Shown in pieces: positions 1 through 6,311 of a stretch of DNA of 6,806 nucleotides. Below the pieces are notes generated by a model. The model was not told the origin of the DNA. It did not search any database and saw nothing but the letters and a program-made list of their open reading frames with translations. This DNA is from an uncultured Lachnospiraceae bacterium. Its GTDB lineage: Bacteria; Bacillota; Clostridia; Lachnospirales; Lachnospiraceae. The first letter of the stretch is position 1. The number at the start of each line of letters is the position of its first letter. The position numbers were made by a program, and so were the translations under genes. Location: NCBI GenBank assembly GCA_902782965.1, contig CACZPG010000283.1, positions 1 to 6,806 on the forward strand, written 5' to 3'.

Positions 1-1
1 A

Positions 2-115
2 GTTCACGTAGGTTCGGAAAATGTTAAGAAACGTCTGGAGCTTATGTGCAACGGCACATTAGAAACCGCCCCACGCGATGGGGGCGGTACTGTAGTTACT
101 ATAACCATACCGTAA
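2..115 (+). CDS. Sensor histidine kinase, C-terminal fragment (GHKL ATPase, LytS/YesM-like)
   Basis: This is the last 37 codons and TAA stop of a gene that begins left of the window. The peptide reads VHVGSENVKKRLELMCNGTL, then an Asp-Gly-Gly-Gly-Thr turn and a final strand ending in TITIP. This is the usual ending of the ATP-binding domain of LytS/YesM-type sensor kinases: the (H)xG-x-NVxxRL helix, the 'GGTL' strand (here Asn-Gly-Thr-Leu), the G-x-GT lid glycine and threonine, and a closing T-I-x-IP strand. Such kinases autophosphorylate on histidine at the membrane and pass the phosphate to a response regulator. The sensor part, phosphorylated histidine and N box lie outside the window. The gene converges on the large minus-strand gene, so they probably share only the terminator between them. 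The family call is fairly sure from this short tail; the signal cannot be inferred. Confidence 0.8.
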   Translation, partial: VHVGSENVKKRLELMCNGTLETAPRDGGGTVVTITIP

Positions 116-194
116 GTAATATTGGTTTATTGGTTTTACTTTCTTCTTTGAAGAATCCTTCTTGAAGGCTCTTACACGAACATATCCTAATTGT

Positions 195-233
195 AAAATG
201 AGTCAATGGGGACAAGCCCCACTGACTCATTTT
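195..233. terminator. Bidirectional Rho-independent terminator between convergent genes
   Basis: Two 17-base arms (195-211 and 217-233) pair around a 5-base loop, ACAAG. The stem has four G-C pairs next to the loop and four A/T pairs at the base, so each strand ends its stem in a short T run. The only non-Watson-Crick position (206 against 222) is A against C in the plus-strand RNA but a G-U wobble in the minus-strand RNA, so the fold is continuous only for the minus-strand transcript. It lies 80 bases after the kinase stop and 44 bases after the stop of the giant secreted protein. The T tract is short (four), so efficiency is uncertain. It could also belong to a dispersed palindromic repeat family, which one window cannot show. 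Confidence 0.75.
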
Positions 234-276
234 GGTAAGAGAGTATAAAAGAGAAATCTATTATGTGATTTCCGAT

Positions 277-3200
277 TTACTTAAATTTGTTCTTCTTTGA
301 AAGACCTTTCTTTCTGAAGAGTGTTCTGTAAGCTTTCTTCTTGCCCTTAGGAACCTGGAAAATTACCTTCTTGCCAATTCCCTTAAAGGCATCCTTAGCA
401 ACTGACTTGTTTGTAAGCTTCTTAGTCTTAACGATGATCTTCTTAAGTTTCTTAGTATTGCTGAATGCATTATCACCAATACTCTTAACATTAGACTCGA
501 TTACTATTGTTGTAAGTTCAGGACAATCAGCAAATGCGTTCTTTCCAATCTTGGTTACATTTCCGCCGATTGTTACCTTCTTTAACTTCTTGTAACCCTT
601 GAAAGCATCATCCTTAACTGCTGTTACCTTATAGGTAACGCCCTTAACCTTAACTGTATCAGGAATAGTGATACTCTTGATTTCTGTATCGGTATAACCG
701 GTATACTCAACCTGAGGATCTTCACCTTCCTTAGTATCCTTAACTACATACTTAGCCTTTGATAATGCAACCTTAACTGTATCTCCAGGTGCCGGAGGAG
801 TCTGCTCAGCTACAACAGTCTGAACTATTACCTGCTGCTCAGGCTTCTTAGCGCCCTTAACAGTGATATTCTTGGTTGTTCCATCATCATAAGTAAGTTT
901 GAAAGTTTCAACATCGCCATCTTCTGAGATCTTCTCCATAGATATGATCTCTGCAGCCTTCTTATGAGCTACCTCAAATTCAGAAGTCTTGCCATTAAGA
1001 TGCTTAACTACGAATATATCCTTATCTTCTTCTGAGCTCTTAAGCTCGATTGAGAATACACCACTTGAATCTGAATATACTATTGCAGTATTGGAATTAA
1101 CACCCTCAACTCCTGAGAAGGTTCCAATTGATTTAAGAACAAATGAGTATTCACTTCTCCAGTCAAGATCCTTATATACATAAGAGGTCTCGCTGCCTTC
1201 AATAACATCTATCTTATTGAGTGATCCATCCTTTAATACTTCGTAGAGTACATATCCGCCAACCGGATCAGAATCTCTGTCAGGCTTGGTCCACTTAAGT
1301 GTAATCTCACGTTCTCCGTCTTCTGCCGAGAACTCTGCTGTAAGGTCATCAACAGGCTTAGCACCTGCTCTTACATCTGAAAGCATGTAACCATAGATAG
1401 GGATATCAACTGTCTCTATATGAGTCTGGTCCGGATACTTAGGATCATCAGGAACCTTAATATCCTTCTTAAGACCTGAAGGCCATGATACCATCTGATA
1501 ATTGAATCCGTAAGTTCCTGCTGTAGCATTAGATATTCCTGCTGCTGCAAGGAGTGCTTCGTCCATATTTCCGATTTCACAGCTTGTACCAACACCATCA
1601 GCATTTGTCTCACAGGTACTGAACTCATGTGTAAACTGAAGTGATGTAGTAACACCCATGTGAACGTGATTTCCTAAAGCTCCACCACCAAACAGAAGAG
1701 TAAGGTCGAAATTAAATCCATGTGCATGTGATTTCTCATGTGAGCTGGAATTCTCCTTAGACCATGAATACCCTGTTGCACTTGATCCTGTAGTGAAAGC
1801 ATTAGGTGTCTTCTGAAGTATAGTCTTCTCTGCTCCGGAGTCTGCCTGCATATATCCGAAAGGATTTCCGGCATTTCCAAGCCATTCATCTTCTATCTTC
1901 TCAAGTCTTGGAATCTGATCATCCTTAATCTTCTCAGCATCCGGAAGAGTTTTATTAACCTCCTCAGCCTTCTTCTCATTCATTTCATTATAGTAGTCTA
2001 CGAAAGCATTGTAAGTATCAACGCTTATAATCTCTTTGGAAGGTACTCCAGGGAAACTGAAATCAGTAAAATGATCATCATCGAATTCTCCATCCGTTTC
2101 AACCTGATACCTGTATATTGTAATAGGTGTACGATAGATTACTACCTGATCGTCTCCTATTGCCTTAAATGTATATTCGTCGCTGGTTGTAAGACTTGCC
2201 GTGAAAGTCTCTGACCAGTCGTTCTCTACACCGATTGAGAAATCGAACTTGACCGGATCAGATTCAGCCTCTAATTCATATGCAACGCCCCATGAAACAT
2301 TGTTGCTTTCACTTGTATCATAAGAATAGGAAGTTGTCAGAGAATATTCAGTCTCAGCTCCTGAGGTTGTTCCGTCCATCTCATCGAAGTATGGAGGAGC
2401 CTGAAGAACTGCCATAACTTCTGGGTCACTGTATACATAACCCTTATCTGAATATCTGGCATGCATACCATCACTGTTATTATCCCATGCACAAATTTCA
2501 TAGTTCATGTAATCGTTATATTCACAGCTGCCACCATTACGATCCGGATAATATGAAGAAGCAACCTGGGTTTCAGTTGTACAATAGAAATCCATAGCTC
2601 TCTCTGTAGGATTATCCTGATTGTCACGATAGATACCTCCAATCATTCCTTCTGTATAGATGGTATCTCCGACATTATTCTGATCTGCACAGCCTATAAC
2701 ATAAACTATCTGTTCCCTGCCCTTAAGATTTCCGTCAAACACACCTACTGCAGTAGAACGAATATAGGTTTCTTCTGCTACTACATCCTGGAAACCTGTG
2801 TCTGTATGCTTGAAATATTCCGGATTATTAGCTATTGTAATTGATGCTGATTCAGCGTCATAAGTATATATATCACCACTGATAAATATATGCTCTGCTG
2901 CACCGATACCATCAAAGGCAACGGTTTCTACTGCGGTACGCTGCCAGGAATTATCCATTTCTGTACTACCACCTGCAGGTCCAACGAATAAACCTCCCTT
3001 GGTTGCATCACCCTTGGTCCAGTTGTTAGTTTTCTGAGAATAATCAAAAGCCTGGCATACCAGATTATTTTTAGCAGATTCATACACAGCAGCTACTAAA
3101 TAAGATTTGTCAAGTTCATCTAAGCAATCATCAACTTCTTCGCCTTCCTCACCTTCTATAACTCGCTTGAAACCTGCTACAACCGGTTCAGCAGCACCAT

Positions 3201-4377
3201 CTCCATCCACATCACCGACTGAAAGACCTGCTGCAGCCGGTGCTACAAACAGAGGTGTCTCATCCTCACCGGCATTAGTCTGCTTCCAGACTCCGATACC
3301 CTTATCAACATCAGCTGTTATATTTCCTGTGAAGCCATCTTCTCCGTATTTCACAGCAAGATAAGGTCTGTAAAGTTCAGTCACCTTATCACGCATGTAT
3401 TCATGAGGAAATGCAATTGAACCACCGGTTGTTCTGTTTACATAGCTGAGAACTACCAGATCATCAATTCCGTCACCGTTAATATCTCCCGAATCAATAT
3501 CGCAGTGCAGCTTATTACCAACATATATGTTTTTGCCACCCTGATCCAGATGAGCTTCATAGATATCAGGATATTCATCATGCAGAAGATCCTTGGTTGC
3601 AGTAGAACTCCTAACCTTGAAACCTTTACTGGTGTATGTATCTGTTGCTGCATCATACTGCTTTTCATCATAGATTTCAAACAAACCATAATCATTATTA
3701 TCCAGGCAGGCATATACAATAACTGAATCAAAACCGTCATTATCGTAATCACCGGCTGTAATAGATATGAAATTCATGGCGTTAAAATCCCACATATCGT
3801 CATTATTCTGATCGGCACTATGAGTCATCCAGCTTGCTTCACCAAGGCAGAGTTCCTTGACCAGCTTTCCGTTCTTGTCCAGTATCTTTACATATATTTT
3901 ATTATCCCCACCATAGATACCTGCAATAGCAATATGGTCATTTCTGAGTGAACGATTGGGATCAAAGCTCACTGACTGAGCATAAGAGATATCATTCTTA
4001 TATTTATCGGTATAATCCTTCACTTTTCCGTCATTTTGTGTTTCAAACGGTGAATCGTCACTATTCTCTGCTTTCAGCTTTCCATATGACTTTACAGATT
4101 TATCATCTAAGCTCTCACCCTGCAGAACGAAGAGCTCATTCTGGGTGTAAAGCATGAAGTCTTCACCTTTACCGTAACCAAACGGATCCTTATCAACCTT
4201 AAAGTCGGCAGGTTCCTTATCGCCCATGATTTTCTCATAGGCCAGTCTTCCGGCTTCATTCTCATCCTCTTCAGCCCTTACAGTCTTCGCACCTGCACCG
4301 GAGAGCATTCCTCCTGCAAGTGAGACGGCAAGCGTAGTGGCGAGAAGCCTGTTCCATAGTTTCTTGCCTTTCTTCAT
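277..4377 (-). CDS. Giant secreted mosaic protein: FG-GAP propeller, Ser/Thr-rich beta domain, Fn3, BspA-like LRR_5
   Basis: This is a 1366-residue exported protein with a Sec signal peptide at about residues 1-35 (KK/R-rich start, hydrophobic core, likely cut after VRA). Residues about 200-562 form an FG-GAP/VCBS-like beta-propeller. Three blades have clear calcium loops (GDYDNDG 209-215, GDINGDG 297-303, GDVDGDG 388-394) and two are degenerate (about 483-501 and 541-562). Residues about 670-1000 are a Ser/Thr-rich beta domain of unknown function with a charged helical insert (about 785-835). A fibronectin type III-like domain follows (about 1008-1100), then a small beta module (1107-1175) whose YDDGTTKNITVKG strand resembles repeats in other surface proteins. 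BspA-type LRR_5 repeats occupy about 1225-1340, before a lysine-rich tail. There is no LPXTG motif. The start has an AGGGAGG ribosome site (4385-4391) seven bases upstream. It is probably a cell-envelope-associated binding or adhesion protein; no catalytic motif was recognised. Confidence 0.9.
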   Translation of the reverse strand: MKKGKKLWNRLLATTLAVSLAGGMLSGAGAKTVRAEEDENEAGRLAYEKIMGDKEPADFKVDKDPFGYGKGEDFMLYTQNELFVLQGESLDDKSVKSYGKLKAENSDDSPFETQNDGKVKDYTDKYKNDISYAQSVSFDPNRSLRNDHIAIAGIYGGDNKIYVKILDKNGKLVKELCLGEASWMTHSADQNNDDMWDFNAMNFISITAGDYDNDGFDSVIVYACLDNNDYGLFEIYDEKQYDAATDTYTSKGFKVRSSTATKDLLHDEYPDIYEAHLDQGGKNIYVGNKLHCDIDSGDINGDGIDDLVVLSYVNRTTGGSIAFPHEYMRDKVTELYRPYLAVKYGEDGFTGNITADVDKGIGVWKQTNAGEDETPLFVAPAAAGLSVGDVDGDGAAEPVVAGFKRVIEGEEGEEVDDCLDELDKSYLVAAVYESAKNNLVCQAFDYSQKTNNWTKGDATKGGLFVGPAGGSTEMDNSWQRTAVETVAFDGIGAAEHIFISGDIYTYDAESASITIANNPEYFKHTDTGFQDVVAEETYIRSTAVGVFDGNLKGREQIVYVIGCADQNNVGDTIYTEGMIGGIYRDNQDNPTERAMDFYCTTETQVASSYYPDRNGGSCEYNDYMNYEICAWDNNSDGMHARYSDKGYVYSDPEVMAVLQAPPYFDEMDGTTSGAETEYSLTTSYSYDTSESNNVSWGVAYELEAESDPVKFDFSIGVENDWSETFTASLTTSDEYTFKAIGDDQVVIYRTPITIYRYQVETDGEFDDDHFTDFSFPGVPSKEIISVDTYNAFVDYYNEMNEKKAEEVNKTLPDAEKIKDDQIPRLEKIEDEWLGNAGNPFGYMQADSGAEKTILQKTPNAFTTGSSATGYSWSKENSSSHEKSHAHGFNFDLTLLFGGGALGNHVHMGVTTSLQFTHEFSTCETNADGVGTSCEIGNMDEALLAAAGISNATAGTYGFNYQMVSWPSGLKKDIKVPDDPKYPDQTHIETVDIPIYGYMLSDVRAGAKPVDDLTAEFSAEDGEREITLKWTKPDRDSDPVGGYVLYEVLKDGSLNKIDVIEGSETSYVYKDLDWRSEYSFVLKSIGTFSGVEGVNSNTAIVYSDSSGVFSIELKSSEEDKDIFVVKHLNGKTSEFEVAHKKAAEIISMEKISEDGDVETFKLTYDDGTTKNITVKGAKKPEQQVIVQTVVAEQTPPAPGDTVKVALSKAKYVVKDTKEGEDPQVEYTGYTDTEIKSITIPDTVKVKGVTYKVTAVKDDAFKGYKKLKKVTIGGNVTKIGKNAFADCPELTTIVIESNVKSIGDNAFSNTKKLKKIIVKTKKLTNKSVAKDAFKGIGKKVIFQVPKGKKKAYRTLFRKKGLSKKNKFK
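280..705 (-). other. BspA-like LRR_5 repeats and lysine-rich tail of the giant protein
   Basis: This segment encodes residues about 1225-1366. Leucine-rich repeats of the Treponema/BspA type are visible: ITIPDTV, then VTAVKDDAFKGYKKLKKVTI, then VTKIGKNAFADCPELTTIVI, then VKSIGDNAFSNTKKLKKIIV, each with the I-x-x-x-AF core followed by L-x-x-I/V. The end (FKGIGKK...VPKGKKKAY...KKG) is the usual last cap of such proteins in Lachnospiraceae. Residues 1243-1366 hold 34 Lys and 2 Arg against 7 acidic residues. The region likely mediates protein or surface binding and may hold the protein on the anionic cell wall; the latter is inference. Confidence 0.8.
1378..2370 (-). other. Central beta-rich domain of unknown function in the giant protein
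   Basis: This segment encodes residues about 670-1000, between the propeller and the Fn3-like domain. It holds two Ser/Thr-rich stretches of alternating polar and hydrophobic residues (about 676-760 and 868-965), separated by a charged, probably helical segment (about 785-835). The second stretch contains a glycine-rich turn (GGGALG, 897-902) with histidines on both sides. The order (propeller, a D-P-x-V-x-A-V-L-x-A-P-P motif at 652-662, alternating-strand domain, then NPFGYM) reminds me of large secreted FG-GAP proteins of actinobacteria, but that is unverified recall. No enzyme motif is visible, and the boundaries are approximate. Confidence 0.5.
2692..3780 (-). other. FG-GAP/VCBS-like calcium-binding propeller region of the giant protein
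   Basis: This segment encodes residues about 200-562. Three repeats show the DxDxDG-type calcium loop followed by a hydrophobic strand: GDYDNDGFDSVIVY, GDINGDGIDDLVVL and GDVDGDGAAEPVVAG. Two later repeats keep the strand pattern but lose most loop acids (AFDGIGAAEHIFISG and GVFDGNLKGREQIVYVIG). The region is acidic: residues 181-310 hold 27 Asp/Glu and 7 Lys/Arg. Such repeats fold as a beta-propeller, as in integrin alpha chains, and usually bind proteins or glycans. Confidence 0.8.
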
Positions 4378-4467
4378 TTCTCATCCTCCCTTTTTCCTAT
4401 ACCTTTGTTGCTTCATTGATAACAGACCGGATAAATCTGTCATCCTCGGTGCGGTTCTGCCTCGTTA

Positions 4468-4824
4468 TTAATGCTTCTTCTCATCACCGTCATGGTTCTG
4501 TCCCGGTGTTTCAGGCCTGGTACTCTGACCATTTCGCCCTCGCCACTTCACACACAGTACCGTGAAGATAACTCCGACAGAGAAGGCAAACACCGCCACA
4601 AGCACATAGCCTCCAACATTCTCGGCAATAAGCGATGATGCTGTATACATATCTCCTGTAACACCGGCTGACTGTCCGTTATAATATCTGATAAGACCGA
4701 TCAAGCCACAGAAAAGAACTATACATGCTGCTGAGTAGACGATCATAACTGCTCTGTCCTTCTTCCTCTTCAGCTCTTTAGCTCTTTCATGCATAAGCGA
4801 TATACGTTCATTTGTGCTTTTCAT
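4468..4824 (-). CDS. Small membrane protein with two transmembrane segments, function unknown
   Basis: This 118-residue protein was not recognised as a named family. Residues 1-24 form a basic, probably helical N-terminal part (MHERAKELKRKKDR) that should lie in the cytoplasm by the positive-inside rule. Transmembrane segments follow at about 26-46 and 71-92, joined by a short external loop, and a hydrophilic tail (93-118) returns to the cytoplasm. It has no signal peptide cleavage site and no HxxxCxxC zinc motif of common anti-sigma factors. An AAAGGAGG ribosome site (4836-4843) lies 11 bases from the ATG, slightly far but strong. A strong terminator lies just upstream, so the gene probably has its own promoter or depends on read-through. 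The giant secreted protein starts 90 bases downstream with no terminator between, so the two are likely co-transcribed. Possible roles are a partner in export or sensing, or an atypical anti-sigma factor; none is shown. Confidence 0.8.
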   Translation of the reverse strand: MKSTNERISLMHERAKELKRKKDRAVMIVYSAACIVLFCGLIGLIRYYNGQSAGVTGDMYTASSLIAENVGGYVLVAVFAFSVGVIFTVLCVKWRGRNGQSTRPETPGQNHDGDEKKH

Positions 4825-4870
4825 GGAAGTTCCGACCTCCTTTCATTAGTACCTTCACTTATATAGATAC

Positions 4871-4902
4871 AAAAAAATCAGGAATTCCCCGGGAATCCCT
4901 GA
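4871..4902 (-). terminator. Strong Rho-independent terminator after the sigma/PrsW unit
   Basis: Read on the minus strand, a 10-pair stem (4902-4893 with 4887-4878) closes a 5-base loop and is followed at once by seven T residues (4877-4871). One position (4883 against 4897) is a G-U wobble in the minus-strand RNA and would be an A-C mismatch on the other strand. The plus strand has an A run after the hairpin, so it works in one direction only. It starts 33 bases after the protease stop codon and separates the sigma-factor unit from the two genes downstream. Confidence 0.88.
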
Positions 4903-4934
4903 AAAAATATTATACAAAATGATTTGTGCAATTG

Positions 4935-5570
4935 TTACAATTTCCTGGTTTCACCAAGACTGCTACGGACAATAAGGCTCGACAGGAATGTGATGAGCGG
5001 GATTATATACCCGATTACCGCCGGAATTCCATCCTGGGATACCAAAATGTTATAAATCCCATGATAAGAAATAGCCACAGCAATAAGCGCTATTGTGCCT
5101 GCAATCCGGAGCCAGTCACTTTTCCAAAGATGAAGAAGACCGATAACAACTATATTTCCGCATACTATATGCATAGCCCCGGTACTGAAGCCGCGGATAG
5201 CCAGATGCAGCAGATTACCGGAACCATTCAGAGTCAGATAGCATACATTTTCAAATGTAGCAAATCCCACTGCCGTCATCATGACACTATTCGCCATGCC
5301 GTATTCATTCGCCTCAAATACTATCAGATAGAAGAATACCGGAAGCAGCTTCATTATCTCCTCCACCATAGGAGATATTTCCAAAGATGCAATAACCAGA
5401 TCCGCTCCCTGTATAGCCGCCAGAAATGTACTTATATAAGATGACAGCAGACTCATTGTCATTCCGGCCAGAAGAAAAACCGTTATACGTCTTCCATTTC
5501 CCTTCATGCATATAACCGCAAAAAGAAGAGGCGCCGCCAGACATATGAAGATGTTCTCAATATAATTCAT
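4935..5570 (-). CDS. PrsW-family intramembrane protease
   Basis: This 211-residue polytopic membrane protein carries the four conserved motifs of the PrsW family, which is related to CAAX/ABI (CPBP) proteases. They are E70-E71-x-x-K74 in VEEIMK, the FATFEN motif with E107 and N108, a histidine in GAMHIVCG (H134), and SYHGIYN with H170 and N174. In Bacillus subtilis PrsW makes the first cut in the membrane-bound anti-sigma factor RsiW, leading to release of SigW. The length matches the family and about seven hydrophobic segments can be seen. The start codon directly follows the TAG stop of the upstream gene with no spacer, and an AAAGGA ribosome site lies inside the end of that gene, so translation is probably coupled. 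Placement two genes after a sigma factor fits a role in sigma-factor release, but the substrate is not identified. The symbol is left blank because orthology to prsW is not established. Confidence 0.85.
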   Translation of the reverse strand: MNYIENIFICLAAPLLFAVICMKGNGRRITVFLLAGMTMSLLSSYISTFLAAIQGADLVIASLEISPMVEEIMKLLPVFFYLIVFEANEYGMANSVMMTAVGFATFENVCYLTLNGSGNLLHLAIRGFSTGAMHIVCGNIVVIGLLHLWKSDWLRIAGTIALIAVAISYHGIYNILVSQDGIPAVIGYIIPLITFLSSLIVRSSLGETRKL

Positions 5571-6284
5571 CTACTCATCGTCCTTTCCAACCAGCCCTCT
5601 GTAGCACCTGCTAAGTGCAATCGGGAACAGAATAAATGATATCGATATCATTGAATCAAACCAGAAATATGGATTCAGAAGGGAATCTCCATCCCAGAAA
5701 CAGGAGGAAGTCCAGGCCAGATACTCCGCTGCACAGAAGATAAGCATCGAAATATACAGCATTTTCCTTCCGTAAGATTTTTCAGACCTGTGTTTATCCA
5801 GTATCAGCCCTTTGGCAGAATTAAGCATCAGAACGGACATGAGCACCCCTGATACAATATTACTGATGTAGTCTCCCCACTGCATGTAGAAGATACACAT
5901 TCCTGCGGTAAAAACAGGAATCAGCCATAATATCTTATACTCTTTACCCGGGAAAAGAACCTCCTTCATTCTATCTCTTTCGTTCCGTTTTGATTTCTCT
6001 CCACTGATAGAAGTATCCTTATCTCCCTTTAATTCTATGATCAGAAGTATCAGAAAAAGATATGAAGCATACCAGCTCGTATATGATATATGGGAATAAT
6101 GTGGTGTTTCACCATAGAATAAGAGATACAGCTGCCAATATAGATCCCCCAGAAAGTAAACTCCGGAAGCAAGTCCCAGAAGAATCCAGGTTCGTTTCAT
6201 GGTAAGATAAGCAGTTCTTGCACAAATAAGAGTGCAAAGACCTGTTATAAGAAGTTGTATGGCATTTTCAATACTTTCAACCAT
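5571..6284 (-). CDS. Polytopic membrane protein, about seven transmembrane segments, function unknown
   Basis: This 237-residue protein was not recognised as a named family. Hydrophobic segments are visible at about residues 7-26, 32-57, 66-85, 117-135, 139-160, 174-192 and 206-225. A charged loop (86-114, rich in Lys, Arg, Glu and Asp) separates segments 3 and 4 and is probably cytoplasmic. Segments 2 and 3 and the loop between them are rich in aromatic residues (GDLYWQLYLLFYGETPHYSH), which suggests a ligand or lipid contact at the outer face. It lies 27 bases after the sigma factor and abuts the PrsW-like protease, so the three are almost certainly one transcript. An AAGGG sequence about ten bases before the ATG is a modest ribosome site. 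By position it could be the membrane sensor or the sigma-sequestering partner of the circuit; no classical anti-sigma domain is visible. Another possibility is a partner needed for protease activity. Confidence 0.8.
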   Translation of the reverse strand: MVESIENAIQLLITGLCTLICARTAYLTMKRTWILLGLASGVYFLGDLYWQLYLLFYGETPHYSHISYTSWYASYLFLILLIIELKGDKDTSISGEKSKRNERDRMKEVLFPGKEYKILWLIPVFTAGMCIFYMQWGDYISNIVSGVLMSVLMLNSAKGLILDKHRSEKSYGRKMLYISMLIFCAAEYLAWTSSCFWDGDSLLNPYFWFDSMISISFILFPIALSRCYRGLVGKDDE

Positions 6285-6311
6285 AACTGAATAACCCTTA
6301 ATATAATTTCA

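Noticed and set aside
141..176. Near-repeat of CTTCTTTGAAG and CTTCTTGAAG in the intergenic region
   Set aside because: It is short and imperfect; the potential hairpins have only four pairs. No function can be supported.
277..400. LPXTG sortase signal or C-terminal membrane anchor on the giant protein
   Set aside because: The C-terminus is lysine-rich and hydrophilic, with no LPXTG-like motif and no hydrophobic segment.
1378..2370. MACPF/perforin domain call for the central region of the giant protein
   Set aside because: The Y/W-G-T/S-H-F/Y signature was not found, so only an unnamed beta-rich domain is reported.
4422..4440. Inverted repeat ACAGA...TCTGT between the small membrane protein gene and the giant gene
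   Set aside because: The stem is only five pairs with a nine-base loop and no T run, too weak for a terminator, and there is no evidence for an operator.
4468..4824. Classical zinc-type anti-sigma factor (HxxxCxxC)
   Set aside because: The 118-residue protein lacks the motif; its cysteines lie in or beside the membrane segments. A non-classical role is kept only as a hypothesis.
4909..4914. Perfect TATAAT on the minus strand just before the terminator hairpin
   Set aside because: A transcript starting there would begin at the foot of the terminator hairpin and stop at once, and no good -35 lies at 16-18 bases. It is most likely chance in AT-rich sequence.
4926..5444. Plus-strand open frame of 172 codons opposite the PrsW-like gene
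   Set aside because: Its translation has no domain, hydrophobic pattern or ribosome site, while the opposite strand has four intact PrsW motifs in the same bases.
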